Under the pieces are notes generated by a model. It was given only the letters and a program-made list of their open reading frames with translations, made no database searches and was not told the origin of the DNA. The position numbers and the translations under genes are program-made. A DNA stretch of 64,000 nt, taken from positions 1,550,001 to 1,614,000 of the forward strand of contig NZ_JAKVLR010000001.1 of NCBI RefSeq assembly GCF_022484265.1, written 5' to 3'. This document shows, one piece after another, positions 54,792 to 63,928 of this stretch. The DNA is from Companilactobacillus sp. (GTDB taxonomy: Bacteria; Bacillota; Bacilli; Lactobacillales; Lactobacillaceae). Each line of letters starts with the position of its first letter. Position 1 is the first letter of the stretch.

Positions 54792-54842
54792 TGTTGCCGA
54801 CCACGTATAATAAATTAACACCATTTTATGTGGTTGGCAACC
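54792..54842 (-). promoter_or_regulatory. Promoter region of the azoR operon with two MarR-like operators
   Basis: TGTTGCCGACC (54792-54802) and GGTTGGCAACC (54832-54842, perfect palindrome around a central G) form inverted copies of one motif 29 bp apart, with the minus-strand TATTAT -10 candidate between them. Binding at either would block the promoter. The motif recurs at 52244-52254. Confidence 0.6.
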
Positions 54843-54894
54843 TTTTTGTTAAAATTTTTCATTTTGGTCTTTAACCTTTACAACCACCAAATTT

Positions 54895-55175
54895 CTGTGC
54901 TACTCTTTCAATAACTTAATACATAGGATTTAAAAAAGAAGGAGTACTATTTATCCAATTTTCAGTGAGTTAGGGTCAGTGTAAACCTAGCATGCGGGTA
55001 TTTACGAAAAACATCTTTTGTCATCGGCCTGAACCAACAGTAGGGTTAGACGGATCTGGCACGTTACAGCCAGAGAGCATGTTTGTGCTTGTAGAGATGT
55101 TTTCGTATGAAAACAAATTGGGTGGTACCGCGAAAGACCTTTCGTCCCTTTATTGGGATGTTGGGTCTTTTTTTA
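54895..55175 (+). ncRNA. T-box riboswitch with Asn specifier
   Basis: The T-box core GGGTGGTACCGCG is at 55120-55132. The upstream stem I has the AGTGAGTTAGGGTCAGTGTAAACC distal region (about 54964-54987), and aligned with the well-known glyQS leader the specifier is AAC at 55010-55012, the asparagine codon. Uncharged tRNA-Asn would stabilise the antiterminator. Start of the element is approximate. Confidence 0.9.
55133..55175 (+). terminator. T-box terminator
   Basis: AAAGACC..TCCC / GGGA..GGGTCTTT with T run, following the T-box core, which competes with it. Confidence 0.9.
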
Positions 55176-55210
55176 GTGCCACTTAATGCTTTTTAGCATT
55201 TAGTGGCACT
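55175..55210 (+). other. Extra 16-bp hairpin between T-box terminator and asnS
   Basis: AGTGCCACTTAATGCT / AGCATTTAGTGGCACT around TTTT, one mismatch in 16. No T run follows. A role in transcript processing, protection or as an inserted palindrome is possible. Confidence 0.6.
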
Positions 55211-55289
55211 TATCGGAAGCCTCACCTAACCCAAACCCCAAAGTTTTCACTCCCTAGCACTTCTTCAATATCGAAAGGAGAATCCATTT

Positions 55290-56684
55290 ATGGTAAAAGT
55301 TACAGCAAAAGATTTATTCACTAAAGAATACAAAGATGGTGAAGAGATCACTATCGAAGGTTGGATCAGAACTCTTAGAGGTTCTAAAAAAATTGGTTTC
55401 ATCGAAGTTAATGACGGTTCATTCTTCAAGAATGTTCAAGTTGTTTTCGCCAAGGCTGATATGGAAGACGCCTTTGATGACATCAAGAAATTCCCAATCA
55501 GTACAACGATCGAAGTTACTGGTGCACTTGCCTTAACTCCTGATGCTCAACAACCATTTGAAATTCATGCTACAGAAGTTAAAGAATTGGGTTCTTCTGA
55601 TGTTGATTATCCATTACAAAAGAAAGCTCATTCATATGAATATCTAAGAACAATCGCTCACTTGCGTCCACGTACAAATACTTTTTACTCAGTATTTAAA
55701 ATCCGTTCGATTGCCGCATTTGCAATTCATGAATACTTGCAACATCACGACTTTTCATACATCCAAACACCTATCATCACTAGTTCAGATGCTGAAGGTG
55801 CCGGTGAAATGTTCCAAGTTACGACTTTAGACTTGAACAACGTTCCAAAGACAGACGATGGCAAAGTTGATTACAACCAAGACTTTTTCAAGAAGGAAAC
55901 TAACTTAACTGTTTCTGGCCAACTTGAAGTTGAAGCCTTCGCACTTTCACTCAGAAACGTTTATACATTTGGTCCTACATTTAGAGCTGAAAACTCACAT
56001 ACTGGTCGTCACGCTTCAGAGTTCTGGATGATCGAACCAGAAATGGCCTTTGCCGACATGCAAGATGAGATCAACGTTTCTGAAGAATTGTTGAAATACG
56101 TAGTTAACTACGTGCTCGACCATGCTAAAGAAGAAGTTGAATTCTTGAACGACAACGTTGATGAAAACTTGATCAGCCGTTTGAAGAACACTGTTTCTGA
56201 AAAATTTGCACAGATAACTTATACCGAAGCCATCGACTTGCTTGAAAAAGCTGATGTAAACTTTGAAGTTCCAGTTAGCTGGGGCTTAGATCTTGAAGCT
56301 GAACATGAACGTTACCTTTCAGAAAAAGTCTTCAAGAAACCTGTTTTCTTAACAGATTATCCTAAAGACTTCAAAGCTTTCTATATGCGTGCTAACGACG
56401 ACGGCAAGACCGTTGCTGCTGCTGACTTATTAGTTCCTGAAATTGGTGAGTTGATCGGTGGATCACAACGTGAAGAAAGAATGGACGTCTTAGAAGAAAA
56501 ACTTAAAGACTTCAACTTAAATCCTGAAGAATACAAGTGGTACTTAGAATTACGTAAGTACGGCGGTACAGTTCACTCAGGTTTCGGAATTGGTTTCGAA
56601 CGTCTTGTTATGTACCTAACAGGTATGTCAAACATCCGTGACGTTATAGCTTACCCAAGAACACCAGGAAATGCCGAATTCTAA
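55290..56684 (+). CDS. asnS: Asparaginyl-tRNA synthetase
   Basis: A 464-residue class IIb aminoacyl-tRNA synthetase charging tRNA-Asn. The N-terminal OB-fold (ITIEGWIRTLRG) is followed by motif 1 around HLRPRT, motif 2 FRAENSHTGRHASEFWMIE near 230 and motif 3 GFGIGFERLVMYL near 435. Its length and the insertion around TLDLNNVPK are like the longer E. coli-type enzyme rather than the 430-residue Bacillus type. AAAGGAG precedes the ATG. Controlled by the T-box upstream. Confidence 0.95.
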   Translation: MVKVTAKDLFTKEYKDGEEITIEGWIRTLRGSKKIGFIEVNDGSFFKNVQVVFAKADMEDAFDDIKKFPISTTIEVTGALALTPDAQQPFEIHATEVKELGSSDVDYPLQKKAHSYEYLRTIAHLRPRTNTFYSVFKIRSIAAFAIHEYLQHHDFSYIQTPIITSSDAEGAGEMFQVTTLDLNNVPKTDDGKVDYNQDFFKKETNLTVSGQLEVEAFALSLRNVYTFGPTFRAENSHTGRHASEFWMIEPEMAFADMQDEINVSEELLKYVVNYVLDHAKEEVEFLNDNVDENLISRLKNTVSEKFAQITYTEAIDLLEKADVNFEVPVSWGLDLEAEHERYLSEKVFKKPVFLTDYPKDFKAFYMRANDDGKTVAAADLLVPEIGELIGGSQREERMDVLEEKLKDFNLNPEEYKWYLELRKYGGTVHSGFGIGFERLVMYLTGMSNIRDVIAYPRTPGNAEF

Positions 56685-56700
56685 TCTTACTTAGAAACTT

Positions 56701-56732
56701 AAGGCTTGATCATTTTGATCAAGCCTTTTTTT
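56701..56732 (+). terminator. Terminator of asnS
   Basis: AAGGCTTGATCA / TGATCAAGCCTT around TTT with T run. Confidence 0.9.
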
Positions 56733-56753
56733 ATACAATATGGAGGTTTTATT

Positions 56754-57257
56754 ATGAAAATCAAAACAGCTACATCAACTGACCTACCTAAAATCATGAC
56801 CTTGATTCAACAGGCACAAGCTTTTTTCAAAGCTGAAAGAATTGACCAGTGGCAAAATGGTTATCCATCAAAAGAAGTCATAATGACTGACATTTCAAAT
56901 CAAGAATGCTTCGTTGCGATTGAGGACAGAAACATTGTCGGCAGCATCACGCTAACTTTTTTAAGACAACCGGAATACGATAACATTCAATCTGGTACAT
57001 GGAATAGAAATGGAGATTACGAGACCATTCACCGACTAGCTGTCGACAACGACGTTAAGGGTCATGGCATCGGATCAAAGTTATTGGATTTTGCATGGCA
57101 GAGAGCTCTTGAAAACGACATCCACAGCCTTCGTACTGATACCCACGAGAAGAACATCCCGATGCAAAAATTATTGTCCAAGCAACATTTTGAAAAAATT
57201 GGCATTATCCAACGCCCTGATATTTGTGATCTGACAGGTTTTGAGCGCTGGAAATAA
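56754..57257 (+). CDS. GNAT-family N-acetyltransferase
   Basis: A 167-residue acetyl-CoA-dependent acyltransferase: N-terminal IKTATSTDLPKIMTLIQQA, the acetyl-CoA pyrophosphate loop in HRLAVDNDVKGHGIGSKLLDF (R/Q-x-x-G-x-G/A, GHGIG near 105) and a C-terminal KQHFEKIG. ATG at 56754 follows TGGAGG; the frame extends upstream into the terminator and is not used. Single gene; substrate unknown. Confidence 0.87.
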   Translation: MKIKTATSTDLPKIMTLIQQAQAFFKAERIDQWQNGYPSKEVIMTDISNQECFVAIEDRNIVGSITLTFLRQPEYDNIQSGTWNRNGDYETIHRLAVDNDVKGHGIGSKLLDFAWQRALENDIHSLRTDTHEKNIPMQKLLSKQHFEKIGIIQRPDICDLTGFERWK

Positions 57258-57286
57258 AAAAATCCCTCGACAGTATCGAGAGATTT
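57256..57286 (-). terminator. Terminator of the lipoprotein gene
   Basis: AAATCCCTCGA / TCGAGAGATTT around CAGTA, one mismatch; A run on the left. Confidence 0.75.
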
Positions 57287-57292
57287 CTAAAA

Positions 57293-58114
57293 TTAAGGTT
57301 TAACAGGTCCACCGTTTTGTTGTGCATGCAGCATTTCATCATATGTAGTGGTTACCCCTTGGCTACTTGTAACATTTCCATTATTATCGACATATCCGTT
57401 AGCGCCAGTATCCCAGATCATATTCCATCCGCCTGAAGTTTTTTGAACTGTGAGTCCCCCACTCCAAGTACCAGTAGCACGTCTATACAAATCTTCTGCT
57501 TGATCAGCACGTTTAACCACTTGGTCGCTTTGTTGCGAAGTAGAATCGCTGCTATTGTCAGATTGAGAATCATCGTTCGATGAAGTTGTTTGACTACTGC
57601 TGTTTGAACTTGCATTAGTATCCGAACTGTCTTGGTCATCGCTGTCATCAACGTTGATCTGGTCTGAAAAATCTGGTTTAGCAACAATATTGTCAGAGTT
57701 TAGATATTGAATCTTGACCTGACCGTTGCTCAACGTGGTAGTCGAAACCTTGGTAAATAGTTGGTTGATAGTAATTGCTTGTCCATGCGAAAGCGTCGTG
57801 GTGCCTTTTTTATCAGATTTAATAGTCTCATCGCCTCTGATCAAAGAAAAATCGGCATACTTTAAACTAATATTTTTCGATGAGTTATTTTTCACCGTCA
57901 TATTGACTGAGTATTTGTTCTTATCTTCTTGAGTTAATTTAAAACTAAACTTCACTTGCTTCTTATCTTGTTGGCTCAACTTTTGATAAGCGTTTGAAGT
58001 ACTGCCGCTTACGTTAGCTGGATCGTTTGCACTATTAGACGAGCTAGAGTTGGAACTGCATCCCGCCAGAAGCATCGCCGAAATTATCCCCATTAATATA
58101 ATGCTTTTTTTCAT
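57293..58114 (-). CDS. Lipoprotein with DUF4352-like domain, paralogue 1
   Basis: A 273-residue lipoprotein: lipobox LLAGC near residue 19, Ser/Asn-rich spacer, an immunoglobulin-like domain (about 45-145) with FKLTQEDKNKYSVNMTVKNN and FSLIRG, of the kind found in DUF4352-type lipoproteins, then a Ser/Asp/Gln-rich spacer and a C-terminal SH3-like part (about 205-273). ATG at 58114 follows GGGGGAAAT. Its core resembles the lipoprotein at 60704-61474 (YQKLS, LIRG/LVRG, NSDNIVAKPDFSDQI / DSANVVATPDFSDDI). Confidence 0.8.
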   Translation of the reverse strand: MKKSIILMGIISAMLLAGCSSNSSSSNSANDPANVSGSTSNAYQKLSQQDKKQVKFSFKLTQEDKNKYSVNMTVKNNSSKNISLKYADFSLIRGDETIKSDKKGTTTLSHGQAITINQLFTKVSTTTLSNGQVKIQYLNSDNIVAKPDFSDQINVDDSDDQDSSDTNASSNSSSQTTSSNDDSQSDNSSDSTSQQSDQVVKRADQAEDLYRRATGTWSGGLTVQKTSGGWNMIWDTGANGYVDNNGNVTSSQGVTTTYDEMLHAQQNGGPVKP

Positions 58115-58313
58115 TAATATTTCCCCCAAAAATTGTTTATGCATTTACCATATCATTAAAATATTTATTTCAAAATAACAATACGCTTATCGAACAATTA
58201 AAAGAAACGGCCCAAATTCTTCAACCTGCGACTGTAAAAAGATTTTTCACTGAACTCGTCAGTATTAAAAGAAATTGATTTCTAAATTTTTGAGCTGCTG
58301 TATAGCTCACAAC

Positions 58314-58355
58314 AAAAGAGTATCAGGGGTTTTGAATATCCTGATACTCTTTTTT
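58314..58355 (-). terminator. Terminator of the GT-C-like gene
   Basis: AAAAGAGTATCAGG / CCTGATACTCTTTT hairpin, 14 paired bases. Confidence 0.8.
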
Positions 58356-60459
58356 AACGAAATCTTCTTTTACGTGAAAATATTCTGATAATGACTTTTC
58401 GTCTGGACCACGTTACAACTAAAATTGCGGTCATAAATAACGTAGCGTTTAAGATGATCAAGGTCGATGAGTCCATTTCTCTTGGCGTCAATCTTCTGAT
58501 GGTTCCAAGCGGCGCACGATGAGTTTGATCCACGTACCATTTAAGATTCATCTGCGGACTTGGCAATATCTTGCCACTAGTTAACGAATAGCTGGAAAGC
58601 CCACCAGTGTAGCTCACTGGTTGATTGCTATTGTTGAGGATCGAAATTTTCAAGTTTCTAGCCGTGGTGGTTGGATACTTCACAGTTTGAGTCGACTTAG
58701 CTTCATCGGTCACCTTGCGAATGACCTTTTCGTTATCACTGACTGTGATTGTAACGATAGATTTGGACCTTGAAGTTAGATCGATTCGATCAGAACTATG
58801 ACCTCTGACAGGAACGTTAAAATCGTATTTTTCATGAGGATTGATTTGAACTGACTTCGGATCGAAGTAACTACCAATACCTTGAAGGTCCACAGAGGTT
58901 GTTTGAGATGCTTGCAAGTTGGTGGTTTGAATCAGACTGAAAGTACTCAAGATAATTCCCACAGCCATCAAACCACTGACTGCCACTCTTCTGGATGTGT
59001 TGAAACTAAACTGTGGTGCGGACGACCAGCCGACTGTTCCTAAGACCATAATAATTGGTAACAATGGCAAGGCATAACGCGGTTCAACTTCCCAGATCAG
59101 AACGTGAAATGCGGTTAACCCTAGCGTGAACATGCTCAATAATGACGTTACTAGTAGATGCTTGCGAGTGGTGAATAATTTCCAAATGATTCCTAACAAT
59201 AAGGTAATATATCCAACTTGTGCAACCAACAAGGCCCAGAAACGATCCGAATCTTGATGGCTAATAAATTCTGATGGAGCTTTGACCCACTGCTGATTCA
59301 AGTTGATGGCATCAAAGTCTCCGTGACTGAGAAAGACTCCTAACTTCTGAACAAAGTGAGACGTTAATCCGATCGGACCCATTTCTGAAACACGCTCGCG
59401 AATCTTGTCATTAGCAATCGTCTTTTTTTCAGTCGCTGTTTTGGCTGAACGGACTGAATAAAAATCCGCTCCGTTGTATTGACCTTGAGTCTGTGGATTC
59501 AAACTCATTGCGATCCAGCTAGTTACTGGCGTTGACTGGTCAGGACTTTTGACATAGCCATTGTTTTTGGCAATTCCAGAAAACATCCCAAAGAATAAGA
59601 CTAGCGTTATAACGCTTCCGACTAGCCATTTCAGGGCTAACTTCCAGTCAACCATTTTTGCGAATGAACCAATGACTAAGATGATAAAAATAGCGATCCA
59701 AAGCACGATCTGGTTGCTTTTCATTACAACTGATAAAGCTAATAAGAGCCAGCTTCCGATGCCTGCTAGCCATCTAATTTTTCCATGATGACTTTTGAAA
59801 ATCAATCCCAGTGCGATAATGTTTAACGCCATTGGCATAATCAATGGATCATTGTATGAGAACAATCCAAAACTATATACTGGAACGCTCAATAGCCAAG
59901 TGATCATAAGTAACAAGGCTGCTGGACGCCAATATTTCCAACGTCTGATAATAAATAGACCGGAAAGTAATCCGGTATCGATCCAGATAAACCTAATAAT
60001 ATTTAGCCATGGCCAAGGTTGAGTAATTCCTAACTTCAAAAATGGCTTGATCAAAGACGCTTCAAATAGCGCTGTATTGACATTATTAGGATAAATTTTG
60101 AAATAATCCTGCCATACTTGACTGCCTCTAGCTAAGGCAATTGCCTGCTCACGAACAAAATAACTATCCGCTCTTGCAACATCAATAAAGCTAAGTGCGA
60201 CAAAAAGTTGAGCGATAAAAATCAAGGCACCAACGATTATTAATGACCAGCGATACATCTTTGGCGTCATCAAATCGACACCCTTGCGGATACCATTGAT
60301 AATGATCAATAGACCAATTGAGACTATGATCAGAACTGGAGGTTGGACCCAATTTTCTTTGTTAAGGAAGGCTTCTGGAATGAACGCCGCAAATAACAAT
60401 ACTAAAGTCAATATTCCTGCAGCTAACCAATTGATGCCAATTAATATTTTTTTACTCAT
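58354..60459 (-). CDS. Large polytopic membrane protein, GT-C glycosyltransferase-like
   Basis: A 701-residue membrane protein with about 12 helices in the first 500 residues and a C-terminal extracytoplasmic part with many beta-like repeats, then a last helix and a basic tail. The first external loop holds VARADSYF (Asp near 96), the position where GT-C family enzymes such as PIG-V/ArnT-like proteins keep a catalytic acidic residue. It would move sugars from a lipid carrier to surface acceptors (inference). ATG at 60459 follows GAGG. It lies between two paralogous lipoprotein genes on the same strand, each with its own terminator. Confidence 0.7.
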   Translation of the reverse strand: MSKKILIGINWLAAGILTLVLLFAAFIPEAFLNKENWVQPPVLIIVSIGLLIIINGIRKGVDLMTPKMYRWSLIIVGALIFIAQLFVALSFIDVARADSYFVREQAIALARGSQVWQDYFKIYPNNVNTALFEASLIKPFLKLGITQPWPWLNIIRFIWIDTGLLSGLFIIRRWKYWRPAALLLMITWLLSVPVYSFGLFSYNDPLIMPMALNIIALGLIFKSHHGKIRWLAGIGSWLLLALSVVMKSNQIVLWIAIFIILVIGSFAKMVDWKLALKWLVGSVITLVLFFGMFSGIAKNNGYVKSPDQSTPVTSWIAMSLNPQTQGQYNGADFYSVRSAKTATEKKTIANDKIRERVSEMGPIGLTSHFVQKLGVFLSHGDFDAINLNQQWVKAPSEFISHQDSDRFWALLVAQVGYITLLLGIIWKLFTTRKHLLVTSLLSMFTLGLTAFHVLIWEVEPRYALPLLPIIMVLGTVGWSSAPQFSFNTSRRVAVSGLMAVGIILSTFSLIQTTNLQASQTTSVDLQGIGSYFDPKSVQINPHEKYDFNVPVRGHSSDRIDLTSRSKSIVTITVSDNEKVIRKVTDEAKSTQTVKYPTTTARNLKISILNNSNQPVSYTGGLSSYSLTSGKILPSPQMNLKWYVDQTHRAPLGTIRRLTPREMDSSTLIILNATLFMTAILVVTWSRRKVIIRIFSRKRRFR

Positions 60460-60640
60460 TGTTATCCTCATTTTATTGGAAAACGATTTATTATTATTTA
60501 TCTTGTTAATTAAGAATTATAAATAAATTCCAGCAATAGAATGATTAAAGTCCAAAAGTATTTTTAGTGATTTTTGAACCAATTCTGCAAAACTTGTAAA
60601 CATCTTTTATAGTCTACTTTAAGGATGAAAAAAGCAAATG

Positions 60641-60677
60641 AAAACGCATGAAACTTTTTCATAGCTTCATGCGTTTT
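60641..60677 (-). terminator. Terminator of lipoprotein gene 2
   Basis: AAAACGCATGAA / TTCATGCGTTTT around ACTTTTTCATAGC. Confidence 0.8.
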
Positions 60678-60703
60678 TTATATGTATATAACTGTATTTT
60701 AAA

Positions 60704-61474
60704 TTATGCATTTGGGTTTTCGTCGTATGACATCATAGGACCATTAACGACAATCGTATCGCCGTTATACATAACAGTTCCCACACTTTTGCCATCACTA
60801 TCATTAATTGTATAGCCATCGCTTCCATTGTCTGTTGCGGTCACGGAAGATTCCTCACCGACTGCACCATTAAATAGTGAAATTGCTTTCGCACTACTAT
60901 CTACAATATTGCCAGAAGTATCTTGCGAGTCATTTGAATCGTTATCGCTTGTCGTATCACCAGTACTTTGGTTCGTATTGTCAGTTTGATCTGTTTCATC
61001 ACCAGTATCAATATCATCTGAAAAATCTGGTGTTGCGACTACATTCGCTGAATCAAAGTATTGAATTGATACTTTTCCATTACTCAAAAGACTGCTGTCG
61101 ACATTCTTGAACAGCTCGTTTACTGTAATTTGTTGCCCTGCTTTCACAGAAACTTTTTCTTTAGATGCTGACTTAATGCTCTTTTTACCCCTAACCAAAT
61201 GGAAATACGATTCATCGATCGTTACGACCTTTTTAGAATTATTCTTGATCGTTCCTGAAATCGAATAATTTGAGCTCTCTTCATCCTTGCTAACGGCAAA
61301 TTTGAAGCTCACATTATTCTGATCCGCCTTGCTTAATTTTTGATATCCTGTTTCATTGACCGATTTCGAAGACGTTGGTTCATTATTACCTGATTTGCCA
61401 TTCGTAGTATTCGAGCCGCATCCTGCTAAAATAACTAATGCGCCGATACCCATAACAATTGCTGCTTTTTTCAT
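60704..61474 (-). CDS. Lipoprotein with DUF4352-like domain, paralogue 2
   Basis: A 256-residue lipoprotein with lipobox ILAGC near 19 and Asn/Ser spacer. The Ig-like domain (about 45-145) carries FKFAVSKDEESSNYSISGTI, HLVRGKKS and GQQITVNELF, closely parallel to the lipoprotein at 57293-58114; then a Asp/Thr/Asn-rich stretch and a short C-terminal domain. Function unknown; the two probably arose by gene duplication and now flank the GT-C-like gene. Confidence 0.8.
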   Translation of the reverse strand: MKKAAIVMGIGALVILAGCGSNTTNGKSGNNEPTSSKSVNETGYQKLSKADQNNVSFKFAVSKDEESSNYSISGTIKNNSKKVVTIDESYFHLVRGKKSIKSASKEKVSVKAGQQITVNELFKNVDSSLLSNGKVSIQYFDSANVVATPDFSDDIDTGDETDQTDNTNQSTGDTTSDNDSNDSQDTSGNIVDSSAKAISLFNGAVGEESSVTATDNGSDGYTINDSDGKSVGTVMYNGDTIVVNGPMMSYDENPNA

Positions 61475-61645
61475 AATTTCTCCCCGAAATATAAATATAA
61501 TTATATTAAGTACTATAACACTGCAAAAATCTTTTTAGAGGTAAAATTTTTTTCTAGGCGTATAATTAATGAAATGTATAACAACAATATTTTTCTATTC
61601 GAGTTTAATGTTCTACAATAACGTGTAAGGGGTGAACTAAATTAA

Positions 61646-62479
61646 ATGATCACATTAAAATCAGAACGAGAAATTGAAGGTATGCGTGAATCTGGTAAGG
61701 TTTTGGCAGGTGTCCATCTAGGACTTCGCGACATGATCAAACCTGGTTTGTCAGCATACGACATTGAAGTTTTTGCTAACGACTATATCACAGAACATGG
61801 TGCCACGCCTTCTGAAAAAGGCTTTGAAGGCTATAAATACGCAACCTGTGTCGACGTCAACGATGAGGTCGCACATGGTACTCCACGTAAAAATTTGATC
61901 CTTAAAGAAGGCGACATCGTCAAAGTTGACATGACTGTTAACAAAGATGGTTACGAAAGCGATTCTTGCTGGAGCTATGCCGTTGGAAACGTTAGTCAAT
62001 CAACCAAAGATCTCATGGACGTTACGAAGAAGTCGCTCTACTTAGGAATTGCCCAAAGTGTTGTTGGCAATCGCTTAGGCGACATTGGTTTTGCCATTCA
62101 AGACTTCACTGAAAATAAACACGACTACGGCGACGTTCGTGAATTGATCGGACATGGTATCCAACCTACAATGCACGAAAAGCCCGACGTATTTCACTAC
62201 GGTCAAAAAGGCAAGGGACTCCGTCTCAAGGCTGGTATGACAATTACGATCGAACCAATGATCAACGAAGGAACTTGGGAGATCAAGGATCATACTCTCA
62301 AAGATAAGAATGACCCTTGGATCTACTACGTTTCCGCTGATGGTAGCTGGTCTGCTCAATATGAACACACACTAGCAATTACCGATGACGGTCCAAAAAT
62401 CTTAACTTCACAAGATGCTGAAGAAGATGCTAAGATGCTCGCATGGGCACGTCAATATATCAAAGATAATAACTATTAA
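61646..62479 (+). CDS. map: Methionine aminopeptidase, type I
   Basis: A 277-residue pita-bread metallopeptidase removing N-terminal methionine. Metal ligands are seen in VDMTVNKDGYESDS (two Asp near 92-104), GHGIQPTMHE (His near 171), TIEPMI (Glu near 203) and YEHTLAI (Glu near 238). It is longer than the 250-residue E. coli type because of an extra segment near 215-230 (WEIKDHTLKDKNDPWIYY). GGGGTG precedes the ATG. Followed by a bidirectional terminator. Confidence 0.93.
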   Translation: MITLKSEREIEGMRESGKVLAGVHLGLRDMIKPGLSAYDIEVFANDYITEHGATPSEKGFEGYKYATCVDVNDEVAHGTPRKNLILKEGDIVKVDMTVNKDGYESDSCWSYAVGNVSQSTKDLMDVTKKSLYLGIAQSVVGNRLGDIGFAIQDFTENKHDYGDVRELIGHGIQPTMHEKPDVFHYGQKGKGLRLKAGMTITIEPMINEGTWEIKDHTLKDKNDPWIYYVSADGSWSAQYEHTLAITDDGPKILTSQDAEEDAKMLAWARQYIKDNNY

Positions 62480-62495
62480 TAACTTGCATCACAGT

Positions 62496-62543
62496 AAAAA
62501 ATAAGAGTCAGCCGAGATTTTTCTCAGTTGACTCTTATTTTTT
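62496..62543. terminator. Bidirectional terminator between map and the symporter gene
   Basis: AAAAATAAGAGTCA / TGACTCTTATTTTT with an inner GAGA/TCTC, between convergent genes. Confidence 0.85.
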
Positions 62544-63843
62544 ATACTGCTGCAGCTGCTAATTTAGCTTTTCTTTTCTCTTCTGATTTGGCAACTAATT
62601 TTGCTGCAACCATTGAACTGGTTACATTAGTTGTCGTTCTTGCCATATCAACGAATGCGTCGATACCAGCGAAGATACTGATCAATTGAACTGGTAATCC
62701 CAAGGTTACAAACATTGCAGTAGCAAGCATGATACCACCACCTGGAACACCTGCTGTACCAAATGAAATGATTGGGCATAAGACAATGATGACGATAGCT
62801 TGCGTCAATGAGATATGTCCGCCCATTGATTGAATTGCATAAACTGAAAGAAGCGGTGGCCAAATCCCGGCACATCCTGACATCCCCATCGTTGTTCCCA
62901 ATGAACCAACGAAGTTAGCGATGTTTTCTGGCACATGCAATTTTTTCGTTAAACATTCCACGTAAAGTGGCAATGTACCAGTTGAACTTCTCGATGAAAA
63001 GGCCATTAATTGAGCAGGCACGATTCCTTTGAAAAATTTAACTGGTGAAGTTTTACCAACAAACTTGAGCAAAAGCGTATCGGTAAAGTAGATGTGGAAG
63101 AAGCAGCCAACAAATGTTAATACGATAATTGTTAGTAGTGGAGTGAGTGCTTTATAATCACTCGTTCCAACTGTATCTGCCATCAAGAAGATGATTGAGT
63201 ATGGCAAGATCTTGATGATAACGCTAATGATCTTGTAAACAATTTTGTGACTATCATCAATAAAGTGCTTGAACGTCACCATTGATTTTGAATCTTTTGA
63301 AGATAGAGCAACGACTGCAATACCAACGATAATTGCAAAAAATACGACTGGTATTACCTTGCCATCTGCCATGGACTTGAATAGATTATCTGAAAATAAA
63401 TCAGTCAAAACTTGTGTAAATGGAGGAATCTCAGCTGGTTTGTAACCATCGACGATACTGAGATGTCCGCCTTTGCCAATTCCTGAAAGAACTGCCATTG
63501 CCATTCCGACGATGGCAGCTAGCATAGTTTGAAACAGTAGCCAAAAGACCGACTTGGCCCCAATACTTTTTAGTTCCGTCATTGTCTTCATTGAGTAAAT
63601 ACTCTTGATCAATGAAACAAGCAATAATGGAATAACCATCATTGATAGAACCCGTGTATAGATCGTACCGAGAACAGCGATGTAATCAGTGTGCCCCTTA
63701 AATGCAATCCCGATCACAACACCAATAAGTAAGGCAACAACCGAAGCAAACGTGAAATTTGATTTATTTTTCAGTAAATAAATCAAGTAACAAGCAACTA
63801 AGGAAACTGCTAACGTTAATAAACTCCATAAAACGCTATTCAT
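62542..63843 (-). CDS. DAACS-family symporter, cystine-type (TcyP-like)
   Basis: A 433-residue dicarboxylate/amino acid:cation symporter with eight helices and two re-entrant loops. The serine-rich loop AFSSRSSTGTLPLYVEC near 275, SLGTTMGMSGCAGIW near 310 and the C-terminal DAFVDMARTTTNV are typical of the family; the length and the SSRSSTGTLP block are like L-cystine uptake protein TcyP. ATG at 63843 follows GGGGGG. A cre-like site lies in the upstream region. Confidence 0.85.
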   Translation of the reverse strand: MNSVLWSLLTLAVSLVACYLIYLLKNKSNFTFASVVALLIGVVIGIAFKGHTDYIAVLGTIYTRVLSMMVIPLLLVSLIKSIYSMKTMTELKSIGAKSVFWLLFQTMLAAIVGMAMAVLSGIGKGGHLSIVDGYKPAEIPPFTQVLTDLFSDNLFKSMADGKVIPVVFFAIIVGIAVVALSSKDSKSMVTFKHFIDDSHKIVYKIISVIIKILPYSIIFLMADTVGTSDYKALTPLLTIIVLTFVGCFFHIYFTDTLLLKFVGKTSPVKFFKGIVPAQLMAFSSRSSTGTLPLYVECLTKKLHVPENIANFVGSLGTTMGMSGCAGIWPPLLSVYAIQSMGGHISLTQAIVIIVLCPIISFGTAGVPGGGIMLATAMFVTLGLPVQLISIFAGIDAFVDMARTTTNVTSSMVAAKLVAKSEEKRKAKLAAAAV

Positions 63844-63914
63844 GAAATAACCCCCCGTTATTTTTTGAAACATGTTCCATCCAATCAACAATGTTACGTG
63901 ATTCACAAAACAAA

Positions 63915-63928
63915 AGAAAGCGGTTTCC
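63915..63928. promoter_or_regulatory. Candidate cre site upstream of the symporter gene
   Basis: AGAAAGCGGTTTCC matches 12 of 14 positions of the CcpA operator consensus TGAAANCGNTTNCA read on the other strand; likely catabolite control (inference). Confidence 0.4.

Larger units (their letters stand above)
54768..55289. other. Intergenic region between azoR and asnS
   Basis: 522 bp holding the divergent azoR promoter (left), the asnS T-box leader (middle) and an extra hairpin (55175-55210) before the asnS ribosome-binding site AAAGGAG. Confidence 0.85.

Noticed and set aside
54992..55186. 64-codon ORF upstream of asnS
   Set aside because: It lies inside the T-box leader and its terminator.
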